Below, in pieces: positions 9,326 through 19,426 of a stretch of DNA of 35,529 bases (the stretch's first letter is position 1; the number at the start of each line of letters is the position of its first letter). The notes under the pieces were generated by a model. That model saw nothing but the letters and a program-made list of their open reading frames with translations, ran no database searches and was not told the origin of the DNA. The translations under genes were made by a program, and so were the position numbers. This stretch comes from Polyangiaceae bacterium (GTDB taxonomy: Bacteria; Myxococcota_A; Polyangia; Polyangiales; Polyangiaceae): NCBI GenBank assembly GCA_025937785.1, contig JAICQQ010000073.1:1-35529 (forward strand), in the 5' to 3' direction.

Positions 9326-10795
9326 CTAGCCCTGGAAGTCGTGCTTGACGATCTCCATGGTTCTGCGTGAGAGCTCGCGACCGTACTCGGTCCACAAACC
9401 TTCGCCCCAGAAACGGTAGCAACTGGTTTCGCTCACGAGCAGATAGAAGAGCGCGTTGCGATAGCGTGGCTCCCGCGTCGAGTACCCAGCGTTCAGTACC
9501 TTCTCGTTGAACAGCGCGCTCGCCTCCTCCATCGGCTGCAGCACGTGGTCATAACCCGAGACCCACGAGCGATCGTTGGTCCAACTGCCGCCGTCCATGT
9601 GGAAGCGGTGATCCTCGCCTTTCAGCCGCTCGATGACCTGAGCAAGCTTCTCACTGCCGGCGCCTGGGTCGAAGTTGTCCCAGATCTGCTGCTGGTGCAG
9701 CGGTTGAACCGCCTCGAAGTCCGCGTCTTTTACGCCGACTTGCTCCAGGTACTCGAGGTACTCGGTGACGTTGACCGCGGGGGTGTCGCTGCCGCTACTC
9801 TCGCGCATCACCTCCTGGTACTTCGCGGGGAACTCGTTCATCATCACGCCGCCGTTTTCGCCGTCGGCGATCTGGGTCACCAGCTGCGGCACACTGCGGC
9901 CGCCGATCTCGGCGCGCGCTACCCCCTTGGCCTCGTAGTACGGTTGCCCCTGGGCCACGAGCTTGGTGTCGCTGCCCTGAGTCTTGATGATGGCCACGAT
10001 CTCGGCGGTTTCGCCGCGCGAGTTCCGCGCGACCAGGCGGTGAGGTAGGTGCGGATTCTTGATCGAGCCTCCGCCCGCAGCGTTTTCGACGGAATGTTCC
10101 TGGACCAACAACCAGCGATAACCCGCGTCGCGCAATGTCTTGACGAACTCGTAGCAAACGTCCGGATGGTTCGGGAGCGCCATCTCCGACGGCGAAAACC
10201 CGCGCACGCGCTCGAGCGCCTCGACCCCGAAGATCGAGGCAAAGTGATGTTGCCACGCGCGCACGTGCAGGCGCATGTCCTGCACCGGCGTAGAGGGAGC
10301 CACCGCGTGCCCCCAGGGGCACCCCAACCACTCCACGGTGTGGCGATAGCGATCGTCGCAAGTGATGGTTTTCAACGCATCGATGACGTCGTACAGGCCC
10401 ATGTCGAGCAAGCCGTGGAGCAGGCAACCCGAGTATTCGAGCATGATGCGCGGGTTCTTCCCCTCAGCCACGAGCCCGGGGATGAACTCACCCATGCGCT
10501 TGTAACACCAGTGAAAGACACCGGCGTTGTGGTTGTCGCCGATGCCCTGGTTGTCCATCATGTACTTCAGGTTGCTGATCACCGAAGCCGTGCGCAGCTC
10601 GGCGCCGCCCGCGGGGATCAGCGGTTGGTGCATATGAAGCGCCATGGCGAAGCCAGCGCGCGCCCGATCGAAGTCGATGCCCGAACGTGGCAAGTAGACG
10701 GGTCTCGAGCTCTGCTCGGCTCGAAACACGCTGTCTTCGAAGCCACAGATGTTCGGCAGGCCTTCGATGGTAGAAACCAGGTTCGCTTCCGGCAT
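9326..10795 (-). CDS. Glycoside hydrolase family 57 protein
   Basis: GH57 enzymes act on alpha-glucans as amylases, branching enzymes or 4-alpha-glucanotransferases. The diagnostic first motif HQP is at 56-58 (MALHMHQPLIPAGG). A second conserved block, EWLGCPWGHAVAPSTP, is at about 155-170. The presumed nucleophile Glu204 lies in GFSPSEMALP, matching the family's PPE/SEMAL motif. A candidate acid/base segment MDGGSWTNDRSW lies near residue 405. At 489 residues it is a typical compact member with no signal peptide, so it is probably cytoplasmic. The start is supported by a strong ribosome-binding site (AGGGGA) about nine bases before ATG 10795. It is convergent with the GT4 gene. Substrate specificity within GH57 is not determinable here. 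Confidence 0.9.
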   Translation of the reverse strand: MPEANLVSTIEGLPNICGFEDSVFRAEQSSRPVYLPRSGIDFDRARAGFAMALHMHQPLIPAGGAELRTASVISNLKYMMDNQGIGDNHNAGVFHWCYKRMGEFIPGLVAEGKNPRIMLEYSGCLLHGLLDMGLYDVIDALKTITCDDRYRHTVEWLGCPWGHAVAPSTPVQDMRLHVRAWQHHFASIFGVEALERVRGFSPSEMALPNHPDVCYEFVKTLRDAGYRWLLVQEHSVENAAGGGSIKNPHLPHRLVARNSRGETAEIVAIIKTQGSDTKLVAQGQPYYEAKGVARAEIGGRSVPQLVTQIADGENGGVMMNEFPAKYQEVMRESSGSDTPAVNVTEYLEYLEQVGVKDADFEAVQPLHQQQIWDNFDPGAGSEKLAQVIERLKGEDHRFHMDGGSWTNDRSWVSGYDHVLQPMEEASALFNEKVLNAGYSTREPRYRNALFYLLVSETSCYRFWGEGLWTEYGRELSRRTMEIVKHDFQG

Positions 10796-10954
10796 TGGCG
10801 TCGTTCCCCTGAGTGGTGGCTCCCGGGTTCGCGGCGGGAGTCGCAGTTCACTGACGTGTAGAAGTGTCGTGCGACGCTCGCGCTACGGCAAGACCCGAAC
10901 ACGACCTCCCGTCAACTTCGAGGACCGGGCGACCGGGAGCTCGGCGGAGGCCGC

Positions 10955-11689
10955 TCAGGGCGACCAGTCGGGCGCCGCGGGCAGCGGCGTATTGGGCACC
11001 TTGCCTTGCATGCGATGCGCGACGAAGTCTTCGAGGGTGGCGTGCTGCAGGTAGGGATTGTCGCGAACTTGCTCGCCGAGGCTCGTGGTACGCGTGGCGC
11101 CGTAGTTGTGCCCCGGGTACAGCCGCGTCTCGCGAGGCAAAGCGCCGCGCAGCCGCTGGAGGGTCTGGTACATGACTTCCGGGTCTCCGCCCACGAAATC
11201 GCAACGCCCGCAGCCGTTCACGAACAGCGTGTCACCGGTGACCAGGCTGCCCGGGAGGCGATAACAGACCGATCCAGGCGTGTGTCCCGGCGTGTGCACG
11301 AAGGTGAGCTCGGTGTGGGCGCCGATCGGGAGCGTGTCGCCGGGGGCGTGCTGCACCAGGTTCTCGCACGAGAAACCGGAGAAATTCACCTCGAGGCCGA
11401 GCATGTGCACGGGTACGTCGATGCTTTGGAGCAGCTCCTCGACCCGATTGATGTGGTCGAAATGGCTGTGCGTGCACAGGATGTGGCTGATCGTGACGTC
11501 GAGGCGCTCGGCCTCCTGCAAAATGGTGGGGGCGTGCCAGGCCGGGTCGACCACCGCGCAGCTGCGCGTGGCGGTGTCGCCCACGAAGTAGATGAAGTTC
11601 GACCAGGGTCCGAGCTCGAACTGGTGAATGAAGCTCGCGGACTCCATGGTCCGGTCATTGAGGGCGGCCTGCTCGTCGTCGGTGGGCAT
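10955..11689 (-). CDS. Metallo-beta-lactamase-fold hydrolase (glyoxalase II-like thioesterase)
   Basis: This 244-residue protein has the binuclear metal motif THSHFDH (73-79). Further metal or fold motifs are HTPGHTPGS, GDTLF and YPGHNYG in the expected order of the glyoxalase II-like branch. Such enzymes hydrolyse thioesters of glutathione or other low-molecular-weight thiols. Its ATG overlaps the stop of the class III alcohol dehydrogenase by one base (TGATG), so the two are translationally coupled. That context suggests it hydrolyses the S-formyl thiol adduct made by the dehydrogenase, replacing the usual esterase-type S-formylglutathione hydrolase (inference). A similar MscR plus MBL arrangement is known from mycobacteria. 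A general hydroxyacyl-thiol hydrolase is the alternative. Confidence 0.9.
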   Translation of the reverse strand: MPTDDEQAALNDRTMESASFIHQFELGPWSNFIYFVGDTATRSCAVVDPAWHAPTILQEAERLDVTISHILCTHSHFDHINRVEELLQSIDVPVHMLGLEVNFSGFSCENLVQHAPGDTLPIGAHTELTFVHTPGHTPGSVCYRLPGSLVTGDTLFVNGCGRCDFVGGDPEVMYQTLQRLRGALPRETRLYPGHNYGATRTTSLGEQVRDNPYLQHATLEDFVAHRMQGKVPNTPLPAAPDWSP

Positions 11690-12798
11690 CAGAACGTGAC
11701 CACGCTGCGAATCGACTCGCCGTGGTGCATCAGGTCGAAGGCTTCGTTGATGCGATCGAGCGGCATGGTGTGAGTAATGAGGTCGTCGATGTCGATCTTG
11801 CCGTTCATGTACCAGTCCACGATCTTGGGCACGTCAGTGCGGCCCTTGGCCCCGCCGAAAGCGCTGCCGCGCCAGTTGCGGCCGGTCACCAGCTGGAACG
11901 GACGCGTCGAGATCTCGGCGCCGGCGCCGGCAACGCCGATGATGACGGAGGTGCCCCAGCCCTTGTGGCAACACTCCAGCGCCTGTCGCATCAGCTTCAC
12001 GTCGCCGACACACTCGAACGAGTAGTCCGCACCGCCCCCCGTCAGGTCCACCAGGTACGGCACGAGGTCACCGGCAACTTCTTTCGGGTTCACGAAGTGG
12101 GTGATGCCGAACTTTTCTGCGAGCGCGCGCCGCGCCGGGTTGATGTCGACCCCGATGATCTTGTCCGCACCGACCATGCGGGCCCCCTGCACCACGTTCA
12201 GCCCGATGCCCCCCAAGCCGAACACGACGACGTTGTCGCCCGCCTGCACTTTGGCGGTGTTGATCACGGCCCCGATGCCCGTCGTAACGCCGCAGCCGAT
12301 GTAGCAGACCTTGTCGAACGGCGCGTCCTTCCGGATCTTCGCCAGCGCAATCTCTGGAACGACGGTGTGCTGCGCAAACGTCGAAGTGCCCATGTAATGC
12401 AGGATCTTCTCGGATCCGAGCGAGAAGCGGGAGGTACCATCGGGCATCAGGCCGCGCCCCTGGGTGCTGCGAATGGCCTGACACAGGTTCGTTTTGCCCG
12501 ACGTGCAGTAGTCGCAGTGCCGGCATTCGGGCACGTAGAGCGGGATGACGTGATCACCAGGCACGAGCGACGTGACGTTCTTGCCCACTTCGAGCACGAC
12601 ACCCGCGCCTTCGTGCCCCAAAATGGCGGGGAACAATCCCTCGGGATCCGCGCCCGAGAGCGTGAATGCGTCGGTATGGCAAACACCGGTCGCTTTGATC
12701 TCGACCAGCACCTCTCCCTCACGCGGACCTTCGATGTTGACCAGTTCTACGCTGAGCGGCTTACCGGCGGCGCTAGCGACTGCTGCCCTCGTTTGCAT
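11689..12798 (-). CDS. frmA: S-(hydroxymethyl)glutathione dehydrogenase / class III alcohol dehydrogenase
   Basis: This zinc-dependent medium-chain dehydrogenase oxidises the formaldehyde-thiol adduct to an S-formyl thiol with NAD+, and can reduce S-nitrosothiols. Its 369 residues match the family length. Catalytic zinc ligands Cys40 (ATGVCHTD) and His62 (GHEGAG) are present. The structural zinc site has four cysteines at 92, 95, 98 and 106 (CRHCDYCTSGKTNLC). The NAD fold shows GLGGIGLNVVQGA. The start is ATG 12798 (MQTRAAVAS); a longer frame from 12954 adds 52 Arg-rich residues absent from the family. It is coupled to the MBL hydrolase downstream and lies 46 bp after a small hypothetical gene. 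The thiol cofactor (glutathione or another) is not visible from sequence. Confidence 0.96.
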   Translation of the reverse strand: MQTRAAVASAAGKPLSVELVNIEGPREGEVLVEIKATGVCHTDAFTLSGADPEGLFPAILGHEGAGVVLEVGKNVTSLVPGDHVIPLYVPECRHCDYCTSGKTNLCQAIRSTQGRGLMPDGTSRFSLGSEKILHYMGTSTFAQHTVVPEIALAKIRKDAPFDKVCYIGCGVTTGIGAVINTAKVQAGDNVVVFGLGGIGLNVVQGARMVGADKIIGVDINPARRALAEKFGITHFVNPKEVAGDLVPYLVDLTGGGADYSFECVGDVKLMRQALECCHKGWGTSVIIGVAGAGAEISTRPFQLVTGRNWRGSAFGGAKGRTDVPKIVDWYMNGKIDIDDLITHTMPLDRINEAFDLMHHGESIRSVVTF

Positions 12799-12844
12799 GG
12801 CGAGCAGTATGAGGACGGATCGGGCGCGATCGCAACCCCTCGGG

Positions 12845-13207
12845 CTAGCCGTTCTTGGCGGGCAGCCGCGCCGGCCGATAGCGGTGGCGCAGGACCGGTG
12901 CAGGACGGAAGGTGGAGTGGCCCGGCACATCGTTCGCCTCGACGGTACGGACATGCTCCAGGGCCTCTCGATACAAGCGAGCCACGTCGGGCAAGCCGGG
13001 ATCCTTCGGGAACTTGGGGATCCAAAACGAATGCACCGGGGGCGCCGGATCCGTCGGTCGCTCGTCGGGATCGACCGGCGTCGGACCGGCCGCTCTCTGC
13101 GTCACGGCATGGCACCTTCGGGCAGGCACCGTCTCGAGTGGCGGCGGCCGGTCTTGGCGCTCGTCGGTGGAGTGCAGAGGCCTCTCGAGATCGACGGTGA
13201 ACGGCAT
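12845..13207 (-). CDS. Hypothetical protein, 120 residues
   Basis: I do not recognise this gene. Codon use is GC3-rich and protein-like over its length. The product is Pro/Arg-rich and contains FWIPKFPKDPGLPDVARLY followed by a short helical segment and a basic C-terminus. It has no signal peptide or membrane segment. ATG 13207 (MPFTVDLERP) is the likely start; a longer frame from TTG 13273 is possible. It precedes the alcohol dehydrogenase by 46 bp on the same strand and could be the first gene of that unit. The segment from FWIP to the end looks most like a conserved core. Confidence 0.55.
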   Translation of the reverse strand: MPFTVDLERPLHSTDERQDRPPPLETVPARRCHAVTQRAAGPTPVDPDERPTDPAPPVHSFWIPKFPKDPGLPDVARLYREALEHVRTVEANDVPGHSTFRPAPVLRHRYRPARLPAKNG

Positions 13208-13373
13208 TTCAGTGCACGATGCATACACAGAGCGGCCGCTCGCATGCAAACTTATGGCGCGAGCAGACGTCAACGACCGCGCGAGCCAGCGTTTTCGCTT
13301 GAGATTGCGTCGTGCGTATTTACAACAAGTGTTGCGGTGAGCCGAGCGCGAATCCTAGAGTACGGGCGCCAGC

Positions 13374-14042
13374 ATGCCCTACCCAGTGCAACGATCGCGT
13401 ACTCCTCGGCACCTGGGCGCCGCATTGCTCACAGCGGCGCTCGTGCTGGGCTGCGCGTCAGGCACACAGGTTGCGTACGATCGAGTTCAGATCAACCTGC
13501 CCTTCGTCGGGAAGCGGCACGTCGCCGTGGCGGCGCTCGATCTGCGGGCTTCGCTGAAGAACGGCGAGCACGACGCCAACGTCACCGGCAGCGTGCGCAC
13601 GGACGCGCAAACGGCGTCACCGGTCGCGACCGCGAGCGGCGCTGCGTTCGCCGATGACGTGAGCGAAGTCATCGCGCGCGGCCTTGGTCGCAGCGGCTAT
13701 CGAGTCGATCGGCTGACGCCCGCGGGTTCGCTTTCGGAAGCGCAAGTGTTCGCCGAGCTGGAGGGCACCGGCGCGACCCACCTCGTACTGTTGGTCATTC
13801 GCGAGTGGCAGACGCTGACGTTCCAGAACACCGAAGTGCGCTACGACCTCACGCTCGAGATCCGGAACCCAGCCGGCGCGTTGCAAGCCGAGAGCGACCG
13901 CCGCGGTTCCGATCAACTCGCTCCGGCACACTCCGACAGCGAAGACGCCCGGGAGCGCGCCAGTCAGAGTGCGCTCGAGCAAAAGCTGAACTTGCTGTTC
14001 GCGGAGCCGCGCGTGGTGGCGGCCTTCCAGCGGGAGCTCTGA
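13374..14042 (+). CDS. Predicted lipoprotein, function unknown
   Basis: This 222-residue protein has a basic n-region, a hydrophobic segment and a lipobox (LVLGC, Cys27), so it should be a lipid-anchored envelope protein. The mature part has alternating beta/alpha character. It includes HVAVAALDLRAS, a central helix (ADDVSEVIARGLGRSGYRVD) and a strand-rich segment (LVLLVIREWQTLTFQNTEVR followed by YDLTLEIRN). This organisation recalls YajG-like and other small uncharacterised lipoproteins, but I cannot name a family. It is divergent from the hypothetical/dehydrogenase unit and 146 bp upstream of the xylose transporter, probably as a separate transcription unit. Confidence 0.85.
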   Translation: MPYPVQRSRTPRHLGAALLTAALVLGCASGTQVAYDRVQINLPFVGKRHVAVAALDLRASLKNGEHDANVTGSVRTDAQTASPVATASGAAFADDVSEVIARGLGRSGYRVDRLTPAGSLSEAQVFAELEGTGATHLVLLVIREWQTLTFQNTEVRYDLTLEIRNPAGALQAESDRRGSDQLAPAHSDSEDARERASQSALEQKLNLLFAEPRVVAAFQREL

Positions 14043-14188
14043 ATGCCCTGTGCCGGCCGGGCAAACCGGCGCTCCAGAGGCGCTTGGTCCGTCAGCCCGG
14101 AGCCCCCGAGCCATCGATCGAGCGTCGATCCGGCTCAAATCGTTTCCGGCTTGGACTGCCGGGCGTTGCGCTGTAGGACACGGGCCCC

Positions 14189-15247
14189 ATGAAACTGCGT
14201 GTTCTGCTTGTACTGGTTTCTTGCGTGCTGAGTGTGGTCACCGGCTTGGTGCTCGCACGCGGAGGCTCCGCTGCCACCGCGACCGGCGAAAAGAAGGTCC
14301 TCACGATTGGCCTATCACTCGACACTTTGAAAGAGGCTCGCTGGCAGACCGACCGCGACCTGTTCGTCAAGCGCGCCGAGGAGCTCGGCGCCAAGGTGCT
14401 GGTGCAGTCCGCCAACGGTGACGATGCCATCCAGATCAGTGACGTCGAAAAGCTCATCACGAACAAAGTCGACGTACTGGTGATCGTGCCTCACGACGGT
14501 ACGGCGATGGCCAAGGGCGTGCGCATGGCCCACGCCGCAGGCATCCCCGTGATCGCCTACGACCGCATCATCCGCGACACAGAGCTCGACCTGTACGTCA
14601 GCTTCGACAACGTCCGCGTCGGGCGCATGCAAGCCCAGTACATCGTCGACAACCTGCCCACGCCGGGCAAAGGTCGCATCATTCGCATCTACGGCTCCAA
14701 GACCGACAACAACGCCAAGTTGTTCAAAGAGGGACAAGACCAGGTGCTCGAGCCGTACATCAAGCGCGGCGACATCGAGGTCATCTTCGAAGACTGGGCC
14801 GAAGACTGGAAGCAAGAGAACGCGAAGAAGATCGTCAACGCCGCCATCACGAAGTTTCAAGACAACTTCGACGCCATCCTCGCCAGCAACGACGGCACCG
14901 CCGGAGGCGCGATTCAGGCGCTCATCGAAGAGGGCTACGCGGGCAAGAAGCTGGTGACCGGCCAAGACGCGGAGCTCGTGGCGTGCCAGCGTATCGCGCA
15001 GGGAACCCAGTCGATGACCATCTACAAGCCGCTGAAAACCCTGGCGACGAAGGGTGCGGAGCTAGCCGTGGCCCTGGCCAAGGGCAAGCCCGTGGTCGCA
15101 AACCAGACCGTGAACAACGGGAAGGTCGACGTGCCCGCGGCGCTGAACGACGTCGTCACCGTCACCAGCAAGAACATCGAGCAAACGGTGATCGCTGACG
15201 GTTTTCACAAGCGCGAGGACGTCTTCCGCGGCGCCGCCAACAAGTAA
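14189..15247 (+). CDS. xylF: D-xylose-type ABC transporter substrate-binding protein
   Basis: This is the periplasmic binding protein of a sugar ABC importer. It has a signal peptide (LRVLLVLVSCVLSVVTGLV, residues 3-21), then a mature type I periplasmic-binding fold opening with VLTIGLSLDTLKEARWQTDR. Characteristic XylF segments are GDDAIQISDVEKLI, IPVIAYDRII (about 121-130), YVSFDNVRVGRMQA, YGSKTDNNAKLFKEGQ and VTGQDAELVACQRI. Together they match XylF closely rather than ribose- or galactose-binding proteins. At 352 residues it is full length. It lies 18 bp upstream of the ATPase gene in the same orientation. Xylose as ligand is inferred from family resemblance; no xylose catabolic gene lies nearby. 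Confidence 0.92.
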   Translation: MKLRVLLVLVSCVLSVVTGLVLARGGSAATATGEKKVLTIGLSLDTLKEARWQTDRDLFVKRAEELGAKVLVQSANGDDAIQISDVEKLITNKVDVLVIVPHDGTAMAKGVRMAHAAGIPVIAYDRIIRDTELDLYVSFDNVRVGRMQAQYIVDNLPTPGKGRIIRIYGSKTDNNAKLFKEGQDQVLEPYIKRGDIEVIFEDWAEDWKQENAKKIVNAAITKFQDNFDAILASNDGTAGGAIQALIEEGYAGKKLVTGQDAELVACQRIAQGTQSMTIYKPLKTLATKGAELAVALAKGKPVVANQTVNNGKVDVPAALNDVVTVTSKNIEQTVIADGFHKREDVFRGAANK

Positions 15248-15265
15248 GCTGCCCCGAAGCGACGC

Positions 15266-16797
<1,532 letters not shown>

Positions 16798-16801
<4 letters not shown>

Positions 16802-17955
16802 ACGAGACGAAAGAAAAGCGCAGCACTGGCCAAGCCAAGCTGACGCCCAGGGATTTCTCGATGGCGATCGCGCTGGTCGTCATCTGGGCATTCTTTGCAT
16901 CGCAGCAGCCTGCCTTCCTGAGCTCGCGCAACCTTTCGCTGCTGATGATCGAGCTGTCGGTGACGGCGATTCTGGCGCTCGGCATGCTTTTGGTGCTGCT
17001 GCCAGGCCACCTCGACCTGTCGGCCGGCAGCGGCGTCGGCTTGACCGGCGGCATCGCGGCCGTCCTCGTGTTCAACGCAGAGTGGCCCGCGGGCGTAGCC
17101 ATGGCCGTGGCGTTCCTGGGCGGCCTCGTGATCTGGACGCTGATGGGGTTGCTCATCACCAAACAGAAGATCCCAGCGTTCATCATCACGCTCGGCGGGC
17201 TCTTGATCTTCAAGGGTGCCCACTGGCTCGTGATCAAGAGCCAGACGATTCCGGTCGTAGAGGGCGGCTCCACCAACATCTACTCTTTGCTCACTACCTA
17301 CTACGTGCCGCCATGGGCGGGGCTGATCCTCGCCGCCGCCGTGTCGGCTGCCCTGGTCGCCTCGAAGCTCCGGGCTCGGGCCCGCCGCCAACGGTACGGC
17401 TTCGAAGTCGACGACAACGAACTCACGTTCCTGAAGCTTTTCCTGGGGGCTCAGGTGCTGTTTCTCGGTGTCGTGATCACCAACCAATACCAGGGCCTGC
17501 CGCTGGCAGCGGTGATCTTGGGGGTGGTGGTTGTGGCGGTGCAGATGCTCTGTCAACACACCACCTTCGGGCGTTACCTGTACGCCATCGGCGGTAACGA
17601 AGAAGCTGCCATCATTTCCGGCGTGCCGGTGCAGAAAATCGTCATCGGCGCCTTCTCCATGATGGGCGTCGTGGTCGCTCTGTCGGGTCTGATGCAGACC
17701 GCCTACGCGGGCGCTTCCACCACCACCGTCGGAAACTTGATGGAGCTCGACGCCATCGCCGCATGCGTCATCGGCGGCACCAGCCTGAAGGGTGGACGCG
17801 GGACGGTGCTCGGCGTGGTCTTCGGCTCGCTGATCATGGTCAGCCTGCTGAACGGCATGACGCTGATGGCGGTTTCCCCAGAAATCAAGATGATCGCGCG
17901 GGGTTCGGCGCTCGCTCTCGCGGTGTGGCTCGACGTTCGGCTGAGCCAGAAGTAG
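16798..17955 (+). CDS. xylH: Sugar ABC transporter permease (XylH type)
   Basis: This is the membrane channel of the sugar importer. It has 385 residues and about ten hydrophobic segments. Family motifs include LALGMLLVLLPGHLDLSAGS near the third segment and GRYLYAIGGNEEAAIISGVP in the coupling loop that contacts the ATPase. Also present are AACVIGGTSLKGGRGTVLG and the C-terminal IARGSALALAVWLDV. The charged insertion RARARRQRYGFEVDDNEL (about 198-215) is typical of XylH rather than RbsC. The gene starts with GTG and overlaps the ATPase stop by 4 nt. The operon appears complete as xylF-xylG-xylH; the next gene is a Nudix hydrolase only 7 bp downstream. Confidence 0.94.
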
Positions 17956-17962
17956 GGCGGCG

Positions 17963-18433
17963 ATGGCGGCGCCTGCCAAGCTGAGCGCGGGCCTGTTGAT
18001 GTATCGGGCCTCCCCGGCCTTGGAGGTGTTTCTGGTGCATCCGGGCGGCCCCTTCTTCGCCAAGAAGGACCTGGGTGCCTGGAGCATCCCGAAGGGACTC
18101 GTAGAGCCGGGCGAGGACACGCGCGCCGCTGCCATGCGTGAGTTCACTGAAGAAGTGGGTTTGCCGATCGCGAGCGAGCTTCTCGAGCTGGGCAGTATCA
18201 CCCAGAAGGGCGGCAAGCGCGTGGTCGCGTGGGCGTTCGAGGGTGACGCCGCCCAAGGCTACCTACCACCGAGCAACACCTTCGAAATCGAGTGGCCGCC
18301 GCGCTCGGGCCGCAAACGGAGCTTCCCCGAGGTCGACCGGGCCGAGTTCTTCACCCTCGACGTCGCCCGCAGTAAGCTGCTCGAGGCGCAACTTCCCTTC
18401 CTCGACCGCCTGCTCGCGAAGCTCTCGCCCTGA
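17963..18433 (+). CDS. Nudix hydrolase (COG4119-like)
   Basis: This 156-residue Nudix pyrophosphohydrolase has a complete Nudix box at 45-67: G45, E51, R59-E60, E63-E64 and G66. These match GX5EX7REUXEEXGU and give the magnesium site for cleaving nucleoside diphosphates linked to another group. The opening SAGLLMYR and VHPGGPFFAKKDLGAWSIPKG resemble the predicted NTP pyrophosphohydrolases of COG4119. The substrate is not determinable. It begins 7 bp after xylH, so it may be cotranscribed, but no functional link to sugar uptake is apparent. It is convergent with the amidohydrolase gene. Confidence 0.92.
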   Translation: MAAPAKLSAGLLMYRASPALEVFLVHPGGPFFAKKDLGAWSIPKGLVEPGEDTRAAAMREFTEEVGLPIASELLELGSITQKGGKRVVAWAFEGDAAQGYLPPSNTFEIEWPPRSGRKRSFPEVDRAEFFTLDVARSKLLEAQLPFLDRLLAKLSP

Positions 18434-18505
18434 AGCGCTAGCCTGGGAAGCACGCCTCAATCGCCCTTGGTACAACTGGAGGCGCATCAACCGCTAGGGC
18501 GTCGC

Positions 18506-18560
18506 GCCGATACTGGGATATTGGGATCTCATGATTGATGGATCCTGAGACCGGGATCGG
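18506..18560. repeat. Short 3'-flanking element with internal 8-bp duplication
   Basis: After the Nudix stop lies ATACTGGG-ATATTGGG, then TCTCATGATTGAT (18527-18539), then TGAGA (18546-18550), which can pair with TCTCA. A very similar arrangement (ATCGCGGT twice, then the identical 13-mer) lies at 35260-35291, again just after a gene. It could act as a weak bidirectional terminator between the convergent genes. Confidence 0.4.
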
Positions 18561-18579
18561 CTCTTAGCGCTGGCCCGAG

Positions 18580-19416
18580 TCAAAGGCGGCGGTGACGCAG
18601 GCTTGGCAGGCCTCGGCGAACCTCGTCGAGGCGAGCGCGTTCGACCCGCGCGCGCACGAGGCCGACGCCGTCGGAGGCCTCCGCCACCACGGTGCCCCAG
18701 GGGTCGACCACGAGCGAGTGCCCGTAGGTGACACGATCGCGCGGATGGCGGCCCCATTGACCCGCGGCCACCACCCATGCCTGGGCCTCGATGGCCCGAG
18801 CGCGCAACAGCACGTGCCAGTGATCCTTGCCGGTGTGGAGCGTGAACGCCGCGGGCACGACCAGAACCTCGGCGCCCTGATCGGCCAGGGCACGGTAGAG
18901 CTCCGGGAAGCGCAGGTCGTAACAGATGCTGAGGCCGACCTTGAAGCCGGCCACTTCGACCACCTGCGCCGTGTCCCCTGCCGCCGTGGCTTCCGACTCG
19001 CGAAGCCGCGTCCCGTCAGAGAGATCCACGTCGAACAGATGGAGCTTGCGGTAGCTCGCGACCAGATCGCCGCTCGGCCCCACCACCGCGCAGGTGTTGT
19101 AGGGACGCAGCGGGTCGGGGCCGATCTCGGGGAACCCGCCACCAATCAGCGTGATCGCGTGCTCGCGCGCCCATTCGGACATGGCCTGGCGAATCGGTCC
19201 TGGCTCGCCTGCCAGCGACTCGGCGACGTGCCGGCGACCTGCGTCGGCGCTGAAGAACGCGAAGTTTTCGGGGAGCAGCACGAGCTTTGCGCCGCGGTGG
19301 CTCGCCTGCCGCACGAGCTCGCGACAGGTTCGGAGATTCTGCTCCAGATCGTCGCGGCTGTTGAGCTGCACGGCCGCGACTTCGAGGACAGTGGGGTCGG
19401 GGGGATCCTGCGTCAT
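18580..19416 (-). CDS. Carbon-nitrogen hydrolase, Nit1-like (deaminated glutathione amidase type)
   Basis: This nitrilase-superfamily amidase has the intact Glu-Lys-Cys triad: Glu50 (LLPENFAF), Lys124 (YRKLHLFDVD) and Cys165 (SICYDLRFPELYR). The KLHLFDVD, FPELYR and GKDHWHVLLRARAIEAQAWV segments are characteristic of the Nit1 branch. That branch hydrolyses deaminated glutathione or other omega-amides and repairs side products of transamination. ATG 19416 lies 10 bp after the stop of the membrane kinase; an alternative GTG at 19434 overlaps that stop by 8 bp. Either way it is likely cotranscribed with the kinase. No functional link between them is known; it may simply be the operon's last gene. 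Confidence 0.92.
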   Translation of the reverse strand: MTQDPPDPTVLEVAAVQLNSRDDLEQNLRTCRELVRQASHRGAKLVLLPENFAFFSADAGRRHVAESLAGEPGPIRQAMSEWAREHAITLIGGGFPEIGPDPLRPYNTCAVVGPSGDLVASYRKLHLFDVDLSDGTRLRESEATAAGDTAQVVEVAGFKVGLSICYDLRFPELYRALADQGAEVLVVPAAFTLHTGKDHWHVLLRARAIEAQAWVVAAGQWGRHPRDRVTYGHSLVVDPWGTVVAEASDGVGLVRARVERARLDEVRRGLPSLRHRRL

Positions 19417-19426
19417 TTCAGTCACT

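Noticed and set aside
12799..12954. N-terminal extension of the alcohol dehydrogenase
   Set aside because: The added 52 residues are absent from the family, and ATG 12798 gives the exact usual length of 369.
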